A stretch of 36,972 nucleotides of DNA from Alistipes sp. CAG:831 (lineage in GTDB: Bacteria > Bacteroidota > Bacteroidia > Bacteroidales > UBA932), in NCBI GenBank assembly GCA_000432775.1, contig HF990397.1:20470-57441 (forward strand). The letters run 5' to 3'. The position numbers and the translations under genes were made by a program. Below, one piece after another: positions 1 to 8,049 of this stretch; the stretch's first letter is position 1, and every line of letters begins with the position of its first letter. Below the pieces are notes generated by a model that was not told where the DNA came from, did no database searches, and was given only the letters and a program-made list of their open reading frames with translations.

Positions 1-411
1 CTGCCCCTTGGGCCTGTTGCCGTAGTCGAGACCGGCCCTGCCTGCGGCGGAAGCCCCCTGCCCTATCACATGGTCCAGGACACCGAAAGGAGTGAGCCCC
101 TCGAAATCCTCTTTAGTGTAAAATGCGAATCTGCCGATATTCTCCACGAACTTATGAGCCTTTGAGGCTGGATCCAGTTCCTTGCCGGAAGCCAGAACGT
201 CCCTGCCCTCGAAGAGGTCCTTGAACATACGGGAAGCAGCTCCCGAAGCCGGTACGAATTTCACGGCCTCACCCGTAAATCCCTCATACCTGTCCACAGC
301 CGCACGGCGCTCCTCCTCATCCATCACCTGAATGCCTCTGGATGGCGTGGCTGCCGCCACCAGTTTAAGAAACGGGAATCCTTTCTTGAAATTTTCGATA
401 AACCTGTCCAT
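1..411 (-). CDS. DUF4301 family protein, 3' part cut off by the window edge
   Basis: Translating 411 to 1 on the minus strand gives 137 uninterrupted residues that run off the window, so only the N-terminal quarter or so is present (the family is around 500 residues). The stretches FKKGFPFLKL near residue 8 and KFVPASGAASRMFKDLFEG near residue 54 are what I recognise as DUF4301, a family found mainly in Bacteroidetes. Its biochemical function is not known to me. The ATG at 411 is the only sensible start and lies 34 bases after the DUF721 stop on the same strand, so it may be the last gene of a recF-dciA-DUF4301 unit. The family assignment comes from recalled conserved stretches, not a search. 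Confidence 0.75.
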   Translation of the reverse strand, partial: MDRFIENFKKGFPFLKLVAAATPSRGIQVMDEEERRAAVDRYEGFTGEAVKFVPASGAASRMFKDLFEGRDVLASGKELDPASKAHKFVENIGRFAFYTKEDFEGLTPFGVLDHVIGQGASAAGRAGLDYGNRPKGQ

Positions 412-445
412 ATTGTATAGTTTTAAGTAGTTAAAGTTCTAAAAA

Positions 446-736
446 TCAACATAGCACTATCTTCCGCACATAATTGCCCCCAGCCAGTCGGTTAAGTTCT
501 CCACGAACTCCTTCCAGATTGTAGAACAGCATGTTCCGGACAGTGGACGAGGACATCCGGCAGTAGAGGACACCGTCCGAGAAGTTCAGGCTCCTGGTCG
601 CCGCGGCAGCACGCGCCCCGACAGCCTCGGGCCACAGCCCGCATATATCCAGCCCGCGCATCCTCTCTCCGAAGCCTGCCTCCTTTATATATTCAGCGAG
701 CACCTCGCCCAACAGTTTCTCCCCTACCCTCTGCAT
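446..736 (-). CDS. dciA: DUF721 / DciA-like protein
   Basis: A 96-residue protein beginning MQRVGEKLLGEVLAEY. It has the DUF721 pattern: an N-terminal helix, then GLWPEAVG, then SDGVLYCRMSSSTVRNML and a short helix. DUF721 proteins include DciA, the ancestral loader or recruiter of the replicative helicase DnaB. An open frame continues upstream as far as 967, but that part lies over recF in another frame and is not like the family, so the ATG at 736 is preferred; GGGGAG precedes it. The start overlaps the recF stop by 13 bases, which suggests translational coupling. The recF-DUF721 pairing is common in Bacteroidetes. The DnaB-loading role is inferred from the family. Confidence 0.8.
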   Translation of the reverse strand: MQRVGEKLLGEVLAEYIKEAGFGERMRGLDICGLWPEAVGARAAAATRSLNFSDGVLYCRMSSSTVRNMLFYNLEGVRGELNRLAGGNYVRKIVLC

Positions 737-1836
737 GGCTCCCCGTCTTTTTCTGTTATAGATCCGGCACTGACATTGAAAAACCGCCCCTCGTCCGTAA
801 TGCCTCCCACTATCCTCCGCAACCGTTCCTCGTCCGTGTCCGTGATAAATATCTGGCCGAAATCTCCCTCCACCACCATCCGTATCAGAGACGCCACCCG
901 CCCGGAATCCAGTTTGTCGAAAAGATCGTCGAAAAGCAGGACCGGACGGTCCTTCCTCCCTGAGCACATCTCACTGTACTGAGCCATCTTCAGGGCAATG
1001 ATAAATGACTTCTGCTGTCCCTGGGAAGCGCATTTGCGGAGGGGATACCCGTCCATGGAGAACTCCAGGTCATCCCGCTGCACTCCGGCGGTGGTATATC
1101 CCAGCGCCCTGTCCTTCTGAAGGGAGGCGGCCAGCAGTTCCTCCAGTCCGGCCTTCTCCAGGTCGGAACGATAGCGGATGCCTATGCTCTCCCTGCCTCC
1201 GGAGATGAATCCGTAGTACCCGGCCGCCTTTGCGGCCAGCTGCTCCGCCGCCTCCCGTCTCCGGGCATGAATATATGCCGCGGGTGCGCACATCCTCCCG
1301 GAAATTGTCTCCAGCAGCAGGTCCGGCGTTCCCTCCTGGCGGAGAGAGGCGTTGCGCTGCTTGAGCAGACTGTTGTATGCGGAGACGGACCGGAGATATT
1401 CCGGGTCTATCTGGGAGATCATCATATTCAGAAAACGCCTGCGCTCCTCGCCGGAATCGTGAATCAGGGATATGTCCGGAGGGGCCGTCATCACCACCGG
1501 AATGCGTCCGATATGCTCGGACAGACGCTTGTATGCCTTGCCGTTGCGTCTGACCGTCTTGGCCCCGTCGGAACGTACGGACACTGCGATATCCTCCTCC
1601 CGGTCCCCATCCTGGAATGTTCCGTGCAGGACGGCCTCATCCTTTCCGTAAGTATATGTGTATCTGTCATTGACAGAGAGAAAACTCTTGGTCATGGAGA
1701 GATAGTGTACGGCATCCAGGAGATTGGTCTTGCCCTCCCCGTTGTTCCCGCAGATACAATTGATCTTTGGAGAGAAAGATATGTCCGCACTACCGATATT
1801 CTTGAAATTCTGTACGATTATTCTCCTTAGAAACAT
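724..1836 (-). CDS. recF: DNA replication and repair protein RecF
   Basis: A 370-residue SMC-like ATPase of normal RecF length. Walker A is GNNGEGKT at residues 30-37, the ABC-type signature is SQGQQ at 271-275, and Walker B is VLLFDD followed by LFDKLD at about 299-310. RecF binds gapped DNA and, with RecO and RecR, helps load RecA at stalled forks. The N-terminus MFLRRIIVQNFKNI is the usual beta-strand opening. The gene is divergent from the TPR-yebC operon across 113 bases, and its 3' end overlaps the DUF721 gene. A TATCTTTG box at 1855-1862 on the minus strand could be its -7 element. Confidence 0.96.
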   Translation of the reverse strand: MFLRRIIVQNFKNIGSADISFSPKINCICGNNGEGKTNLLDAVHYLSMTKSFLSVNDRYTYTYGKDEAVLHGTFQDGDREEDIAVSVRSDGAKTVRRNGKAYKRLSEHIGRIPVVMTAPPDISLIHDSGEERRRFLNMMISQIDPEYLRSVSAYNSLLKQRNASLRQEGTPDLLLETISGRMCAPAAYIHARRREAAEQLAAKAAGYYGFISGGRESIGIRYRSDLEKAGLEELLAASLQKDRALGYTTAGVQRDDLEFSMDGYPLRKCASQGQQKSFIIALKMAQYSEMCSGRKDRPVLLFDDLFDKLDSGRVASLIRMVVEGDFGQIFITDTDEERLRRIVGGITDEGRFFNVSAGSITEKDGEPCRG

Positions 1837-1854
1837 TCTCCATTATTTTACCAA

Positions 1855-1862
1855 CAAAGATA
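1855..1862 (-). promoter_or_regulatory. Putative -7 box for recF
   Basis: On the minus strand this reads TATCTTTG, an exact match to the Bacteroidetes -7 consensus TAnnTTTG, 18 bases upstream of the recF start. No convincing TTTG -33 box sits at the normal distance, so only half a promoter is visible. Confidence 0.35.
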
Positions 1863-1884
1863 GAATATTTCTTATGATTTTATC

Positions 1885-1914
1885 TTTGCGATTACACAAA
1901 TTGTTGTATTTTTG
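1885..1914 (+). promoter_or_regulatory. Bacteroidetes-type promoter for the TPR-yebC-mce-mmd operon
   Basis: TTTG at 1885-1888 (-33) and TATTTTTG at 1907-1914 (-7, consensus TAnnTTTG) are separated by 18 bases and lie about 35 bases before the ATG at 1950. A second TATCTTTG at 1881-1888 overlaps the -33 box and could be an alternative -7 element. Confidence 0.5.
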
Positions 1915-1949
1915 CACCCATTATATAAAAATCAGAATTTATTGCAAAA

Positions 1950-2618
1950 ATGGCAAAGAACGTAAACACCACCAACGAAACAGTCGGCGAGGCCGTCTCC
2001 AAGACTGAGGTATTCTTTAAGAAAAACGGCAAACTGATCGGCTACACAGGTGCCGGTCTGGTCGTTGTAGCGGCAATCATAGTCCTTTTCATTCAGTTCT
2101 ACTCCAAGCCCATGAAAGACGAGGCTGTAGGACAGACTTTCACCGCTGAGCAGTACTTCAGGGCAGAGGACTACGACAAAGCCCTCAATGGTGACGGCAA
2201 CTCACTCGGTTTCATTCAGATTATCGACGAATACGGTGCCAAGGCCGGAAAGGCTGTCTATCTCTATGCGGGCATCTGCGAGCTCCAGCTCGGCAACGCT
2301 CCCGAGGCCATCAGCTATCTGACCAAGTACAATGGTAAGGATCCTGTCCTCAAGGCACGCGCCCTCGCAGGCATCGGAGACGCATACTCCATCGCCGGAG
2401 AGTACGAGAACGCTCTCAAATATTACCTCCAGGCATCTCAGGTGGAGGACAATATCTTCGCCGCCACATACCTGCTCAAGGCCGGTATCATCTGCGAGGA
2501 ACTCGGCCGCAACGACGAGGCCCTGACCCACTACAGGGTCATCAAGGACAAATATCCCCAGACTTACGAGGGATACGAGATCGACAAATACATCACACGC
2601 ATAGAAGTTAAGAAGTAA
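1950..2618 (+). CDS. Membrane-anchored tetratricopeptide repeat protein
   Basis: A 222-residue protein. A polar N-terminus with basic residues (FFKKNGK) is followed by one transmembrane helix at about residues 30-50 (GYTGAGLVVVAAIIVLFIQF). The rest is TPR-like helices, for example AGICELQLGNAPEAISYL, GDAYSIAGEYENALKYYLQA and AGIICEELGRNDEALTHY. The architecture resembles the YfgM/DUF2133-like group, in which the TPR region faces the periplasm and acts in protein contacts or chaperoning. That role is only inferred. It is the first gene of the plus-strand operon and ends 2 bases before yebC. The start lies about 35 bases after a good -7/-33 pair. Confidence 0.8.
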   Translation: MAKNVNTTNETVGEAVSKTEVFFKKNGKLIGYTGAGLVVVAAIIVLFIQFYSKPMKDEAVGQTFTAEQYFRAEDYDKALNGDGNSLGFIQIIDEYGAKAGKAVYLYAGICELQLGNAPEAISYLTKYNGKDPVLKARALAGIGDAYSIAGEYENALKYYLQASQVEDNIFAATYLLKAGIICEELGRNDEALTHYRVIKDKYPQTYEGYEIDKYITRIEVKK

Positions 2619-2620
2619 GT

Positions 2621-3355
2621 ATGGGAAGAGCATTCGAATTCAGAAAGGAACGTAAGTTCAAGCGCTGGGGCAACATGGCCCGCGTCTTCACCCGCATCGG
2701 AAAGGAAATCACCATAGCCGCCAAGGCCGGCGGCCCCGATCCCGACAACAATCCCCGACTGAGGACACTGATCCAGACCGCCCGCAGCGAGAACATGCCC
2801 AAGGAGAATATCGAGAGGGCCATCAAGAGAGCTGTAGAGCATGACGCCGGTGATTATGAGGAGATAGTATACGAGGGATTCGGTCCTCACGGCATCGCTT
2901 TCCTGATCGAGACAGCCACCGACAACAACATGAGGACTGTTGCCAACATCCGCAGTTACTTTACAAAGGTAGGAGGCGCTCTCGGAACCCAGGGCTGCGT
3001 AAGTTTCATGTTCGACCACAAATGTGTCTTCAAGGTAAGGAAAGACGGTCCCGTGGACATGGACGAGCTTGAGCTCGAGCTGATTGACTACGGTGTGGAC
3101 GATGTCTACAAGGATGACGAGGACGGCCTTATCTATATATATGGTGAGTTCGAGTCATTCGGTGCCATTCAGAAATATCTCGAGGACAACGGCTTCACCA
3201 TCGTTTCGGGAGGCTTCGAGAGGATACCCAACGTTCCGCTCAAGAAACTCACTCCCGAGGAGAAGGAGGGCATCCTCAAGCTGATCGACAAGCTCGAGAA
3301 CGACGACGACGTACAGAACGTCTACCATACCATGGAAATGGCTGATGAGGAATAA
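2621..3355 (+). CDS. yebC: YebC/PmpR/TACO1 family protein
   Basis: A 244-residue protein starting MGRAFEFRKERKFKRW, with GNMARVFTRIGKEI, a GGPDPDNNPRLR loop and the central MPKENIERAIKRA helix. This is the full three-domain YebC pattern at normal length. The family was described as transcriptional regulators (PmpR) and, in mitochondria (TACO1) and some bacteria, as factors that help ribosomes through difficult sequences. Bacteroidetes members, like this one, usually start MGRAFEFRK rather than MAGHSKW. It lies between a TPR gene and methylmalonyl-CoA epimerase. I see no reason to assign it specifically to propionate metabolism. Confidence 0.95.
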   Translation: MGRAFEFRKERKFKRWGNMARVFTRIGKEITIAAKAGGPDPDNNPRLRTLIQTARSENMPKENIERAIKRAVEHDAGDYEEIVYEGFGPHGIAFLIETATDNNMRTVANIRSYFTKVGGALGTQGCVSFMFDHKCVFKVRKDGPVDMDELELELIDYGVDDVYKDDEDGLIYIYGEFESFGAIQKYLEDNGFTIVSGGFERIPNVPLKKLTPEEKEGILKLIDKLENDDDVQNVYHTMEMADEE

Positions 3356-3379
3356 TACAACTCTAAAATAAATCTTATT

Positions 3380-3796
3380 ATGGAACTGTCACATATTGAA
3401 CATCTCGGAATCGCCGTGAAGTCACTGGACGAGGCTATTCCTTACTATGAGAACATGTTGGGCCTCAAATGCTACTCTATCGAAGAGGTTCCCGACCAGA
3501 AAGTAAAGACCGCATTCTTCAAAATCGGACAGACCAAGCTCGAACTGCTGGAAAGCACTTCTCCTGACGGAACCATCGCAAGCTTCATCGAGAAGAGAGG
3601 CGAAGGCATCCACCATCTCGCTTTCGCAGTGAAGGACGGCGTGCAGAATGCACTGACCGAGATGGAAGCCAAAGGCGTAAGACTCATCGACAAGGCTCCC
3701 CGCAAGGGCGCTGAGGGCCTGAACATCGCATTCCTCCATCCCAAATCCACACACGGTGTGCTCACCGAGCTTTGCGAGGATCCCAAGAACAAATAA
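3380..3796 (+). CDS. mce: Methylmalonyl-CoA epimerase
   Basis: A 138-residue single-chain VOC-fold enzyme of normal length. It interconverts (S)- and (R)-methylmalonyl-CoA, linking the B12 mutase to the decarboxylase encoded next. Likely metal ligands are His8 (IEHLGIAV), Gln51 (IGQTKLELLE), His79 (GIHHLAF) and Glu130 (VLTEL). The motif HPKSTHGVLTEL near residue 120 is typical of the family. It lies 24 bases after yebC and 34 before the carboxyltransferase gene, so it is most likely cotranscribed with both. Confidence 0.95.
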   Translation: MELSHIEHLGIAVKSLDEAIPYYENMLGLKCYSIEEVPDQKVKTAFFKIGQTKLELLESTSPDGTIASFIEKRGEGIHHLAFAVKDGVQNALTEMEAKGVRLIDKAPRKGAEGLNIAFLHPKSTHGVLTELCEDPKNK

Positions 3797-3830
3797 CCCA
3801 AAACACTAATTAATACAGAAAGATTAAGTT

Positions 3831-5393
3831 ATGAGCCAACAGCTTGAACAAGTAAAAGCGCTGATAGAGCTTCGTGAAAAGGCCCGCCTCGGCGGTGGCC
3901 AGAAGAGAATCGACTCTCAGCACCAGAAGGGCAAATACACTGCCCGTGAAAGGATCGCCATGCTCCTCGACGAAGGCAGTTTCGAGGAATTCGACATGTT
4001 CGTGACACACAGATGCACGAATTTCGGCATGGATAAGACCACATTCCTCGGCGACGGTGTCGTTACAGGTTACGGTACAATCGAAGGCCGCCTGGTATAT
4101 GTATTCGCCCAGGACTTCACTGTATTCGGCGGATCTCTTTCTGAGACACTGGCCCTCAAGATCTGCAAGATCATGGACCAGGCCATGAAGATGGGTGCTC
4201 CCGTCATCGGTCTGAACGACTCAGGCGGAGCCCGTATCCAGGAAGGCGTGAACGCTCTTGCCGGCTATGCCGAGATCTTCCAGAGAAACATCCTCGCTTC
4301 GGGTGTCATCCCTCAGATTTCCGCAATCCTCGGACCCTGCGCCGGCGGTGCCGTATACTCTCCCGCACTGACTGACTTCAACATCATGGCTAAGGGTACC
4401 AGCTACATGTTCCTGACCGGACCTGCAGTTGTTAAGTCCGTTACAGGTGAGGTGGTTACCCAGGAGCAGCTCGGTGGCGCATCCGTACACGCTTCCAAGA
4501 GCGGTGTCGCACACTTCGCAGCCGAATCTGAAGAAGATGCCATCGCCATCATCCGCAAGCTCCTCTCCTTCATCCCTCAGAACAACCTTGAGGAGCCCCC
4601 TTACAAACCCACTGCAGACCCTATCGAGAGACTCGAGGACTCCCTCAACTCCATCATACCCGACAGCCCCAACGAGGCATACGACATGTACCATGTCATC
4701 GGTGGCATCGTTGACGACGGCGAGTTCTTCGAAGTACACAAGGACTACGCAAAGAACATCATCGTCGGCTTCGCACACATGGGAGGCACATCAGTAGGTA
4801 TCGTGGCCAACCAGCCCAAGTACCTGGCAGGTGTTCTGGACATCAACTCTTCCAGAAAAGCCGCCCGTTTCGTACGTTTCTGCGACGCATTCAACATCCC
4901 TCTCGTTACCCTCGTGGACGTTCCCGGCTTCCTGCCCGGAACCCAGCAGGAGTACGGCGGAATCATAGTCCACGGAGCCAAGCTGCTCTACGCATACGGC
5001 GAGGCTACAGTGCCCAAAGTCACAGTTACCCTCCGCAAGTCCTATGGCGGATCGCATATCGTGATGAGCTGCAAGCAGCTCCGTGGCGACATCAACTACG
5101 CATGGCCTACAGCCAACATCGCTGTTATGGGTGCCGACGGTGCCGTAGAGGTGCTCTACTCCAAGGAAATCAAGGAAATCGAGGATCCCGAGAAGCGCGC
5201 AGAAGTTACAGCTGCCAAGAAGAAAGAGTACAACGACCTCTTCTGCAACCCCTACAAGGCAGCCAGCTACGGCTATATCGATGATGTAATCGAGCCCCGC
5301 AACACCCGCTTCCGCGTAATCCGCGCTCTCGAGCAGCTCTCGACCAAGAAGCTGAGCAACCCTGCCAAGAAGCACGACAATCTTCCTTTGTAA
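3831..5393 (+). CDS. mmdA: Methylmalonyl-CoA decarboxylase alpha (carboxyltransferase) subunit
   Basis: A 520-residue acyl-CoA carboxyltransferase with two crotonase-like halves. SGGARIQEG at 131-139 and GPCAGGAVYSPA at 168-179 form the first oxyanion/CoA site, and VPGFLPGTQQEYGG near 366-379 forms the second. It moves the carboxyl group of methylmalonyl-CoA to the biotin on the carrier protein. By sequence alone it could be the beta subunit of propionyl-CoA carboxylase, but the genes after it (OadG-like, biotin carrier, OadB-like) and the absence of a biotin carboxylase nearby favour the Na+-pumping decarboxylase. The final step of succinate-to-propionate fermentation is the expected role. 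Confidence 0.94.
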   Translation: MSQQLEQVKALIELREKARLGGGQKRIDSQHQKGKYTARERIAMLLDEGSFEEFDMFVTHRCTNFGMDKTTFLGDGVVTGYGTIEGRLVYVFAQDFTVFGGSLSETLALKICKIMDQAMKMGAPVIGLNDSGGARIQEGVNALAGYAEIFQRNILASGVIPQISAILGPCAGGAVYSPALTDFNIMAKGTSYMFLTGPAVVKSVTGEVVTQEQLGGASVHASKSGVAHFAAESEEDAIAIIRKLLSFIPQNNLEEPPYKPTADPIERLEDSLNSIIPDSPNEAYDMYHVIGGIVDDGEFFEVHKDYAKNIIVGFAHMGGTSVGIVANQPKYLAGVLDINSSRKAARFVRFCDAFNIPLVTLVDVPGFLPGTQQEYGGIIVHGAKLLYAYGEATVPKVTVTLRKSYGGSHIVMSCKQLRGDINYAWPTANIAVMGADGAVEVLYSKEIKEIEDPEKRAEVTAAKKKEYNDLFCNPYKAASYGYIDDVIEPRNTRFRVIRALEQLSTKKLSNPAKKHDNLPL

Positions 5394-5411
5394 CACATCA
5401 AACCGACTGAA

Positions 5412-6341
5412 ATGAACAAACTTAGATTCATATTGGTGTCGGGTCTTGCTGCGACTCTGTCCGTATTCACCCTGAGTGCCCAGAGCCAGAGCGATATGCG
5501 TCTGAACGAGCTGCTCATCCACAATGAGACCAACTTCGAGGACGATTTCGGCTTCCACAACGGCTGGTTCGAGCTCTTCAATACCTCCTACGGTACGGTG
5601 AATATCGGCGGATGCTTCCTGACCAACGATCCGAACAACCTGAAGAAATACATCATCCCCAAGGGAGACGTGCTGACCCAGATTCCCCCCCGCCAGCACA
5701 TCCTCTTCTGGGCGGACAACAACCCCTACCACGGAACCTTCCACATCAACTTTACCCTGGAAGAGTCTGATACCATCTACTTCGTGGCCAGCGACGGACG
5801 TACCGTCATCGACAAGATCGCCGTGCCCAAGAACCTCGGCGTAGACCAGTCCTACGGACGTATCGAAGACGGAATCGGCTCCATCGACGGCAGCGGCGAG
5901 GGCTGGGGCATCATGCCCTGGACTTCCCCCAGCACCAACAATGCCGGAGTTGACGAGGAATCCAAGAGCCAGATAATGGCCAGGGAAGACCCGGGTGGAT
6001 GGATTCTCACCATGACAGCCATGCTGGTGGTATTCAGTGCCCTCATTATCCTGTGCTTCATATTCAAGTTCACAGGACATGTTGCGACCAGCAAGCAGCA
6101 GAAGAAATCAACCGCGGCTACTGCCGACACTGAAGCTGCAGGGACAATAGTAAAAGAGACCTCTGCGGAGACCTATGCGGCCATCGCGCTTGCCCTCCAC
6201 CTTTTCCATGAGGAGACCGAGGCACACGACCACGAGAGTCTCACCATCACCATGAGCCATACAGACAGGAGCTACTCGCCCTGGAGCTCTAAGATCTACA
6301 CACTGCGTCAGACCCCCACACTTAAAAAGAACCAAAGATAA
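5412..6341 (+). CDS. OadG-type small subunit fused to an N-terminal lamin-tail domain
   Basis: A 309-residue protein, far longer than an ordinary OadG (about 80-100 residues). Residues 1-24 look like a signal peptide ending in SAQ. Residues about 29-178 have the lamin-tail-domain pattern: LNELLIHN, WFELFN, VNIGGCFLTND and KYIIPKG, with a final SPSTNNAG. A transmembrane helix follows at about 196-221, then a charged linker and the C-terminal SPWSSKIYTLRQ typical of Bacteroidetes OadG. OadG subunits stabilise the decarboxylase and contact the carboxyltransferase on the cytoplasmic side. With a cleaved signal the lamin-tail domain would lie in the periplasm, which is an unusual addition. Its position between mmdA and the biotin carrier supports the subunit assignment. 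Confidence 0.85.
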   Translation: MNKLRFILVSGLAATLSVFTLSAQSQSDMRLNELLIHNETNFEDDFGFHNGWFELFNTSYGTVNIGGCFLTNDPNNLKKYIIPKGDVLTQIPPRQHILFWADNNPYHGTFHINFTLEESDTIYFVASDGRTVIDKIAVPKNLGVDQSYGRIEDGIGSIDGSGEGWGIMPWTSPSTNNAGVDEESKSQIMAREDPGGWILTMTAMLVVFSALIILCFIFKFTGHVATSKQQKKSTAATADTEAAGTIVKETSAETYAAIALALHLFHEETEAHDHESLTITMSHTDRSYSPWSSKIYTLRQTPTLKKNQR

Positions 6342-6352
6342 CAATACAGACC

Positions 6353-6793
6353 ATGAAAGAATATAAACTCAAAATCAACGGCAATGACTACAATGTGGTC
6401 ATCAATGATGTTCAGGAGTCGGTAGCTTCCGTAGAGGTAAACGGTTCCAACTTCAAGGTAGAGTTTGAGAAGCCCATCGTCAAACCCACTGCCATCAAAG
6501 TAGTGAAAACCGCAACCGCCGCTCCCGCTGTATCGGCAGCCGCTCCCAAACCCGCAGCAGCTCCCGCTCCTACAGCAGGCGGTACAACCGTATCCTCTCC
6601 CCTTCCTGGAGTTATTCTGGAAGTGTGCGTGAAGGAAGGTGACACCGTAAAGAACGGCCAGAAGATTATGGTCCTCGAGGCCATGAAGATGGAGAACGTC
6701 GTAGAGGCCACTGCAGACGGCGTAATAAAGAGTATTAAAGTCAACAAAGGCGACTCCGTAATGGAAGGAACGCCCTTAGCTATTATAGGATAG
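6353..6793 (+). CDS. mmdC: Biotin carrier subunit of the methylmalonyl-CoA decarboxylase
   Basis: A 146-residue biotinyl protein. A small N-terminal region (1-52) is followed by an Ala/Pro-rich linker at about 53-80 and the biotinyl domain. In the biotinyl domain EAMKM occupies 109-113, making Lys112 the biotinylation site. The flexible linker lets the biotin arm swing between the carboxyltransferase and the membrane beta subunit. It starts 11 bases after the OadG gene and ends 1 base before mmdB, so the pump subunits are tightly packed. Confidence 0.95.
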   Translation: MKEYKLKINGNDYNVVINDVQESVASVEVNGSNFKVEFEKPIVKPTAIKVVKTATAAPAVSAAAPKPAAAPAPTAGGTTVSSPLPGVILEVCVKEGDTVKNGQKIMVLEAMKMENVVEATADGVIKSIKVNKGDSVMEGTPLAIIG

Positions 6794-6794
6794 T

Positions 6795-7931
6795 ATGATT
6801 GGTGAAAATTTAAGACAATTCTGGCAGTATACCGGATTTGCGAATTTCGAGTGGACATATCTGCTGATGATCTGCATCGGCCTTGTGTTCATCTACCTCG
6901 CAATCAAGAAGGAATGGGAGCCCATGCTGCTCGTTCCTATCGGATTCGGTATCATCATCGGCAACATCCCCCTCTTCCCCGGCCTGTCGGTCGGCATCTA
7001 TGAGGAAGGCTCTGTGCTGAACATACTCTACTATGGTGTGATCAAGGGCTTCTACCCGCCTCTGATCTTCCTCGGAATCGGTGCGATGACCGACTTCTCC
7101 GCCCTGATCTCCAACCCTAAGCTGCTGCTCATCGGAGCTGCCGCCCAGCTGGGTATCTTCGGAGCCTACACCGTGGCCCTTGCCCTCGGGTTCTCTCCCG
7201 CTGAGGCCGGTGCGATCGGTATCATCGGAGGTGCTGACGGTCCTACCGCCATCTTCCTCTCCTCGAGACTTGCTCCCGACCTCATGGGCGCCATCGCCGT
7301 ATCGGCATATTCCTACATGGCCCTCGTTCCTGTGATCCAGCCTCCTATCATGAAGCTGCTCACCACCAAGAAAGAGAGACTCATCAGGATGAAGCCGCCC
7401 CGTCCGGTATCTCCTACAGAGAAGAAGATATTCCCTATCATCGGTTTCCTCGTAACTGCATTCATCGTGCCCTCCGGTATCCCTCTGCTGGGTATGCTCT
7501 TCTTCGGTAACCTCCTTAAGGAGAGCGGTGTTACCCGCCGTCTTGCCGAGACTGCACGCGGACCGCTGATCGACATCGTGACCATCCTCATCGGTCTGAC
7601 CGTAGGATGCTCCACCCAGGCCGACAAGTTCCTGCAGCTGAAATCCGTGTACATCTTCATCCTCGGAGCGTTCTCCTTCATGGTAGCTACCTTCGGCGGT
7701 GTGATGTTCGTGAAGATCTTCAACCTCTTCCTGAAACCCGGCAACAAGATCAACCCTCTCATCGGAAACGCCGGAGTATCCGCAGTACCGGACTCCGCCC
7801 GTGTGTCCCAGCTGGTGGGTCTGCAATACGACAAGACCAACCACCTGCTGATGCACGCCATGGGCCCGAACGTTGCCGGTGTGATCGGTTCCGCCGTCGC
7901 CGCAGGTATCCTGCTCGGATTCCTCGGTTAG
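6795..7931 (+). CDS. mmdB: Na+-translocating decarboxylase beta subunit
   Basis: A 378-residue integral membrane protein of the OadB/MmdB/GcdB family. It decarboxylates carboxybiotin and couples this to Na+ export. The conserved GGADGPTAIF lies at 145-154; its Asp148 matches the essential Asp of Klebsiella OadB. GNAGVSAVPDSARV near 324-337 carries the conserved Asn and Ser of the ion site. About ten hydrophobic segments are visible. It is the last gene of the operon, and a rho-independent terminator begins 26 bases later. Confidence 0.95.
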   Translation: MIGENLRQFWQYTGFANFEWTYLLMICIGLVFIYLAIKKEWEPMLLVPIGFGIIIGNIPLFPGLSVGIYEEGSVLNILYYGVIKGFYPPLIFLGIGAMTDFSALISNPKLLLIGAAAQLGIFGAYTVALALGFSPAEAGAIGIIGGADGPTAIFLSSRLAPDLMGAIAVSAYSYMALVPVIQPPIMKLLTTKKERLIRMKPPRPVSPTEKKIFPIIGFLVTAFIVPSGIPLLGMLFFGNLLKESGVTRRLAETARGPLIDIVTILIGLTVGCSTQADKFLQLKSVYIFILGAFSFMVATFGGVMFVKIFNLFLKPGNKINPLIGNAGVSAVPDSARVSQLVGLQYDKTNHLLMHAMGPNVAGVIGSAVAAGILLGFLG

Positions 7932-7957
7932 GGACAGACAGGATTAATCGACTTATT

Positions 7958-7988
7958 AAAGTGCCACTCAAAAGGTGGCACTTTTTTT
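7958..7988 (+). terminator. Rho-independent terminator after mmdB
   Basis: Arms AAAGTGCCAC (7958-7967) and GTGGCACTTT (7975-7984) pair perfectly around a 7-base loop, and the Ts run on to 7988. Confidence 0.92.
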
Positions 7989-8000
7989 GTTTCCGCTATG

Positions 8001-8035
8001 AATTGTCAGAAAGATTTTTTAACTTTCGGACAATT
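8001..8035. repeat. Inverted repeat just upstream of the V-ATPase operon
   Basis: AATTGTCAGAAAG (8001-8013) and CTTTCGGACAATT (8023-8035) are complementary at 12 of 13 positions around a 9-base AT-rich spacer. It ends 14 bases before the subunit E start, in the expected 5' untranslated region. It could be an operator or a leader hairpin. It has no T-run and does not look like a terminator. Confidence 0.45.
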
Positions 8036-8049
8036 TTAAATTACACGGT

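Noticed and set aside
446..967. Longer start for the DUF721 gene
   Set aside because: The extra part covers the recF 3' end in another frame and looks non-coding; the family is about 95 residues.
4791..6080. 429-codon open frame antisense to mmdA and the OadG gene
   Set aside because: Same pattern of antisense shadow; both sense genes are firmly identified.
6810..7856. 348-codon open frame antisense to mmdB
   Set aside because: Composition of a shadow (many Glu, Asp, His and Gly); no family resemblance.
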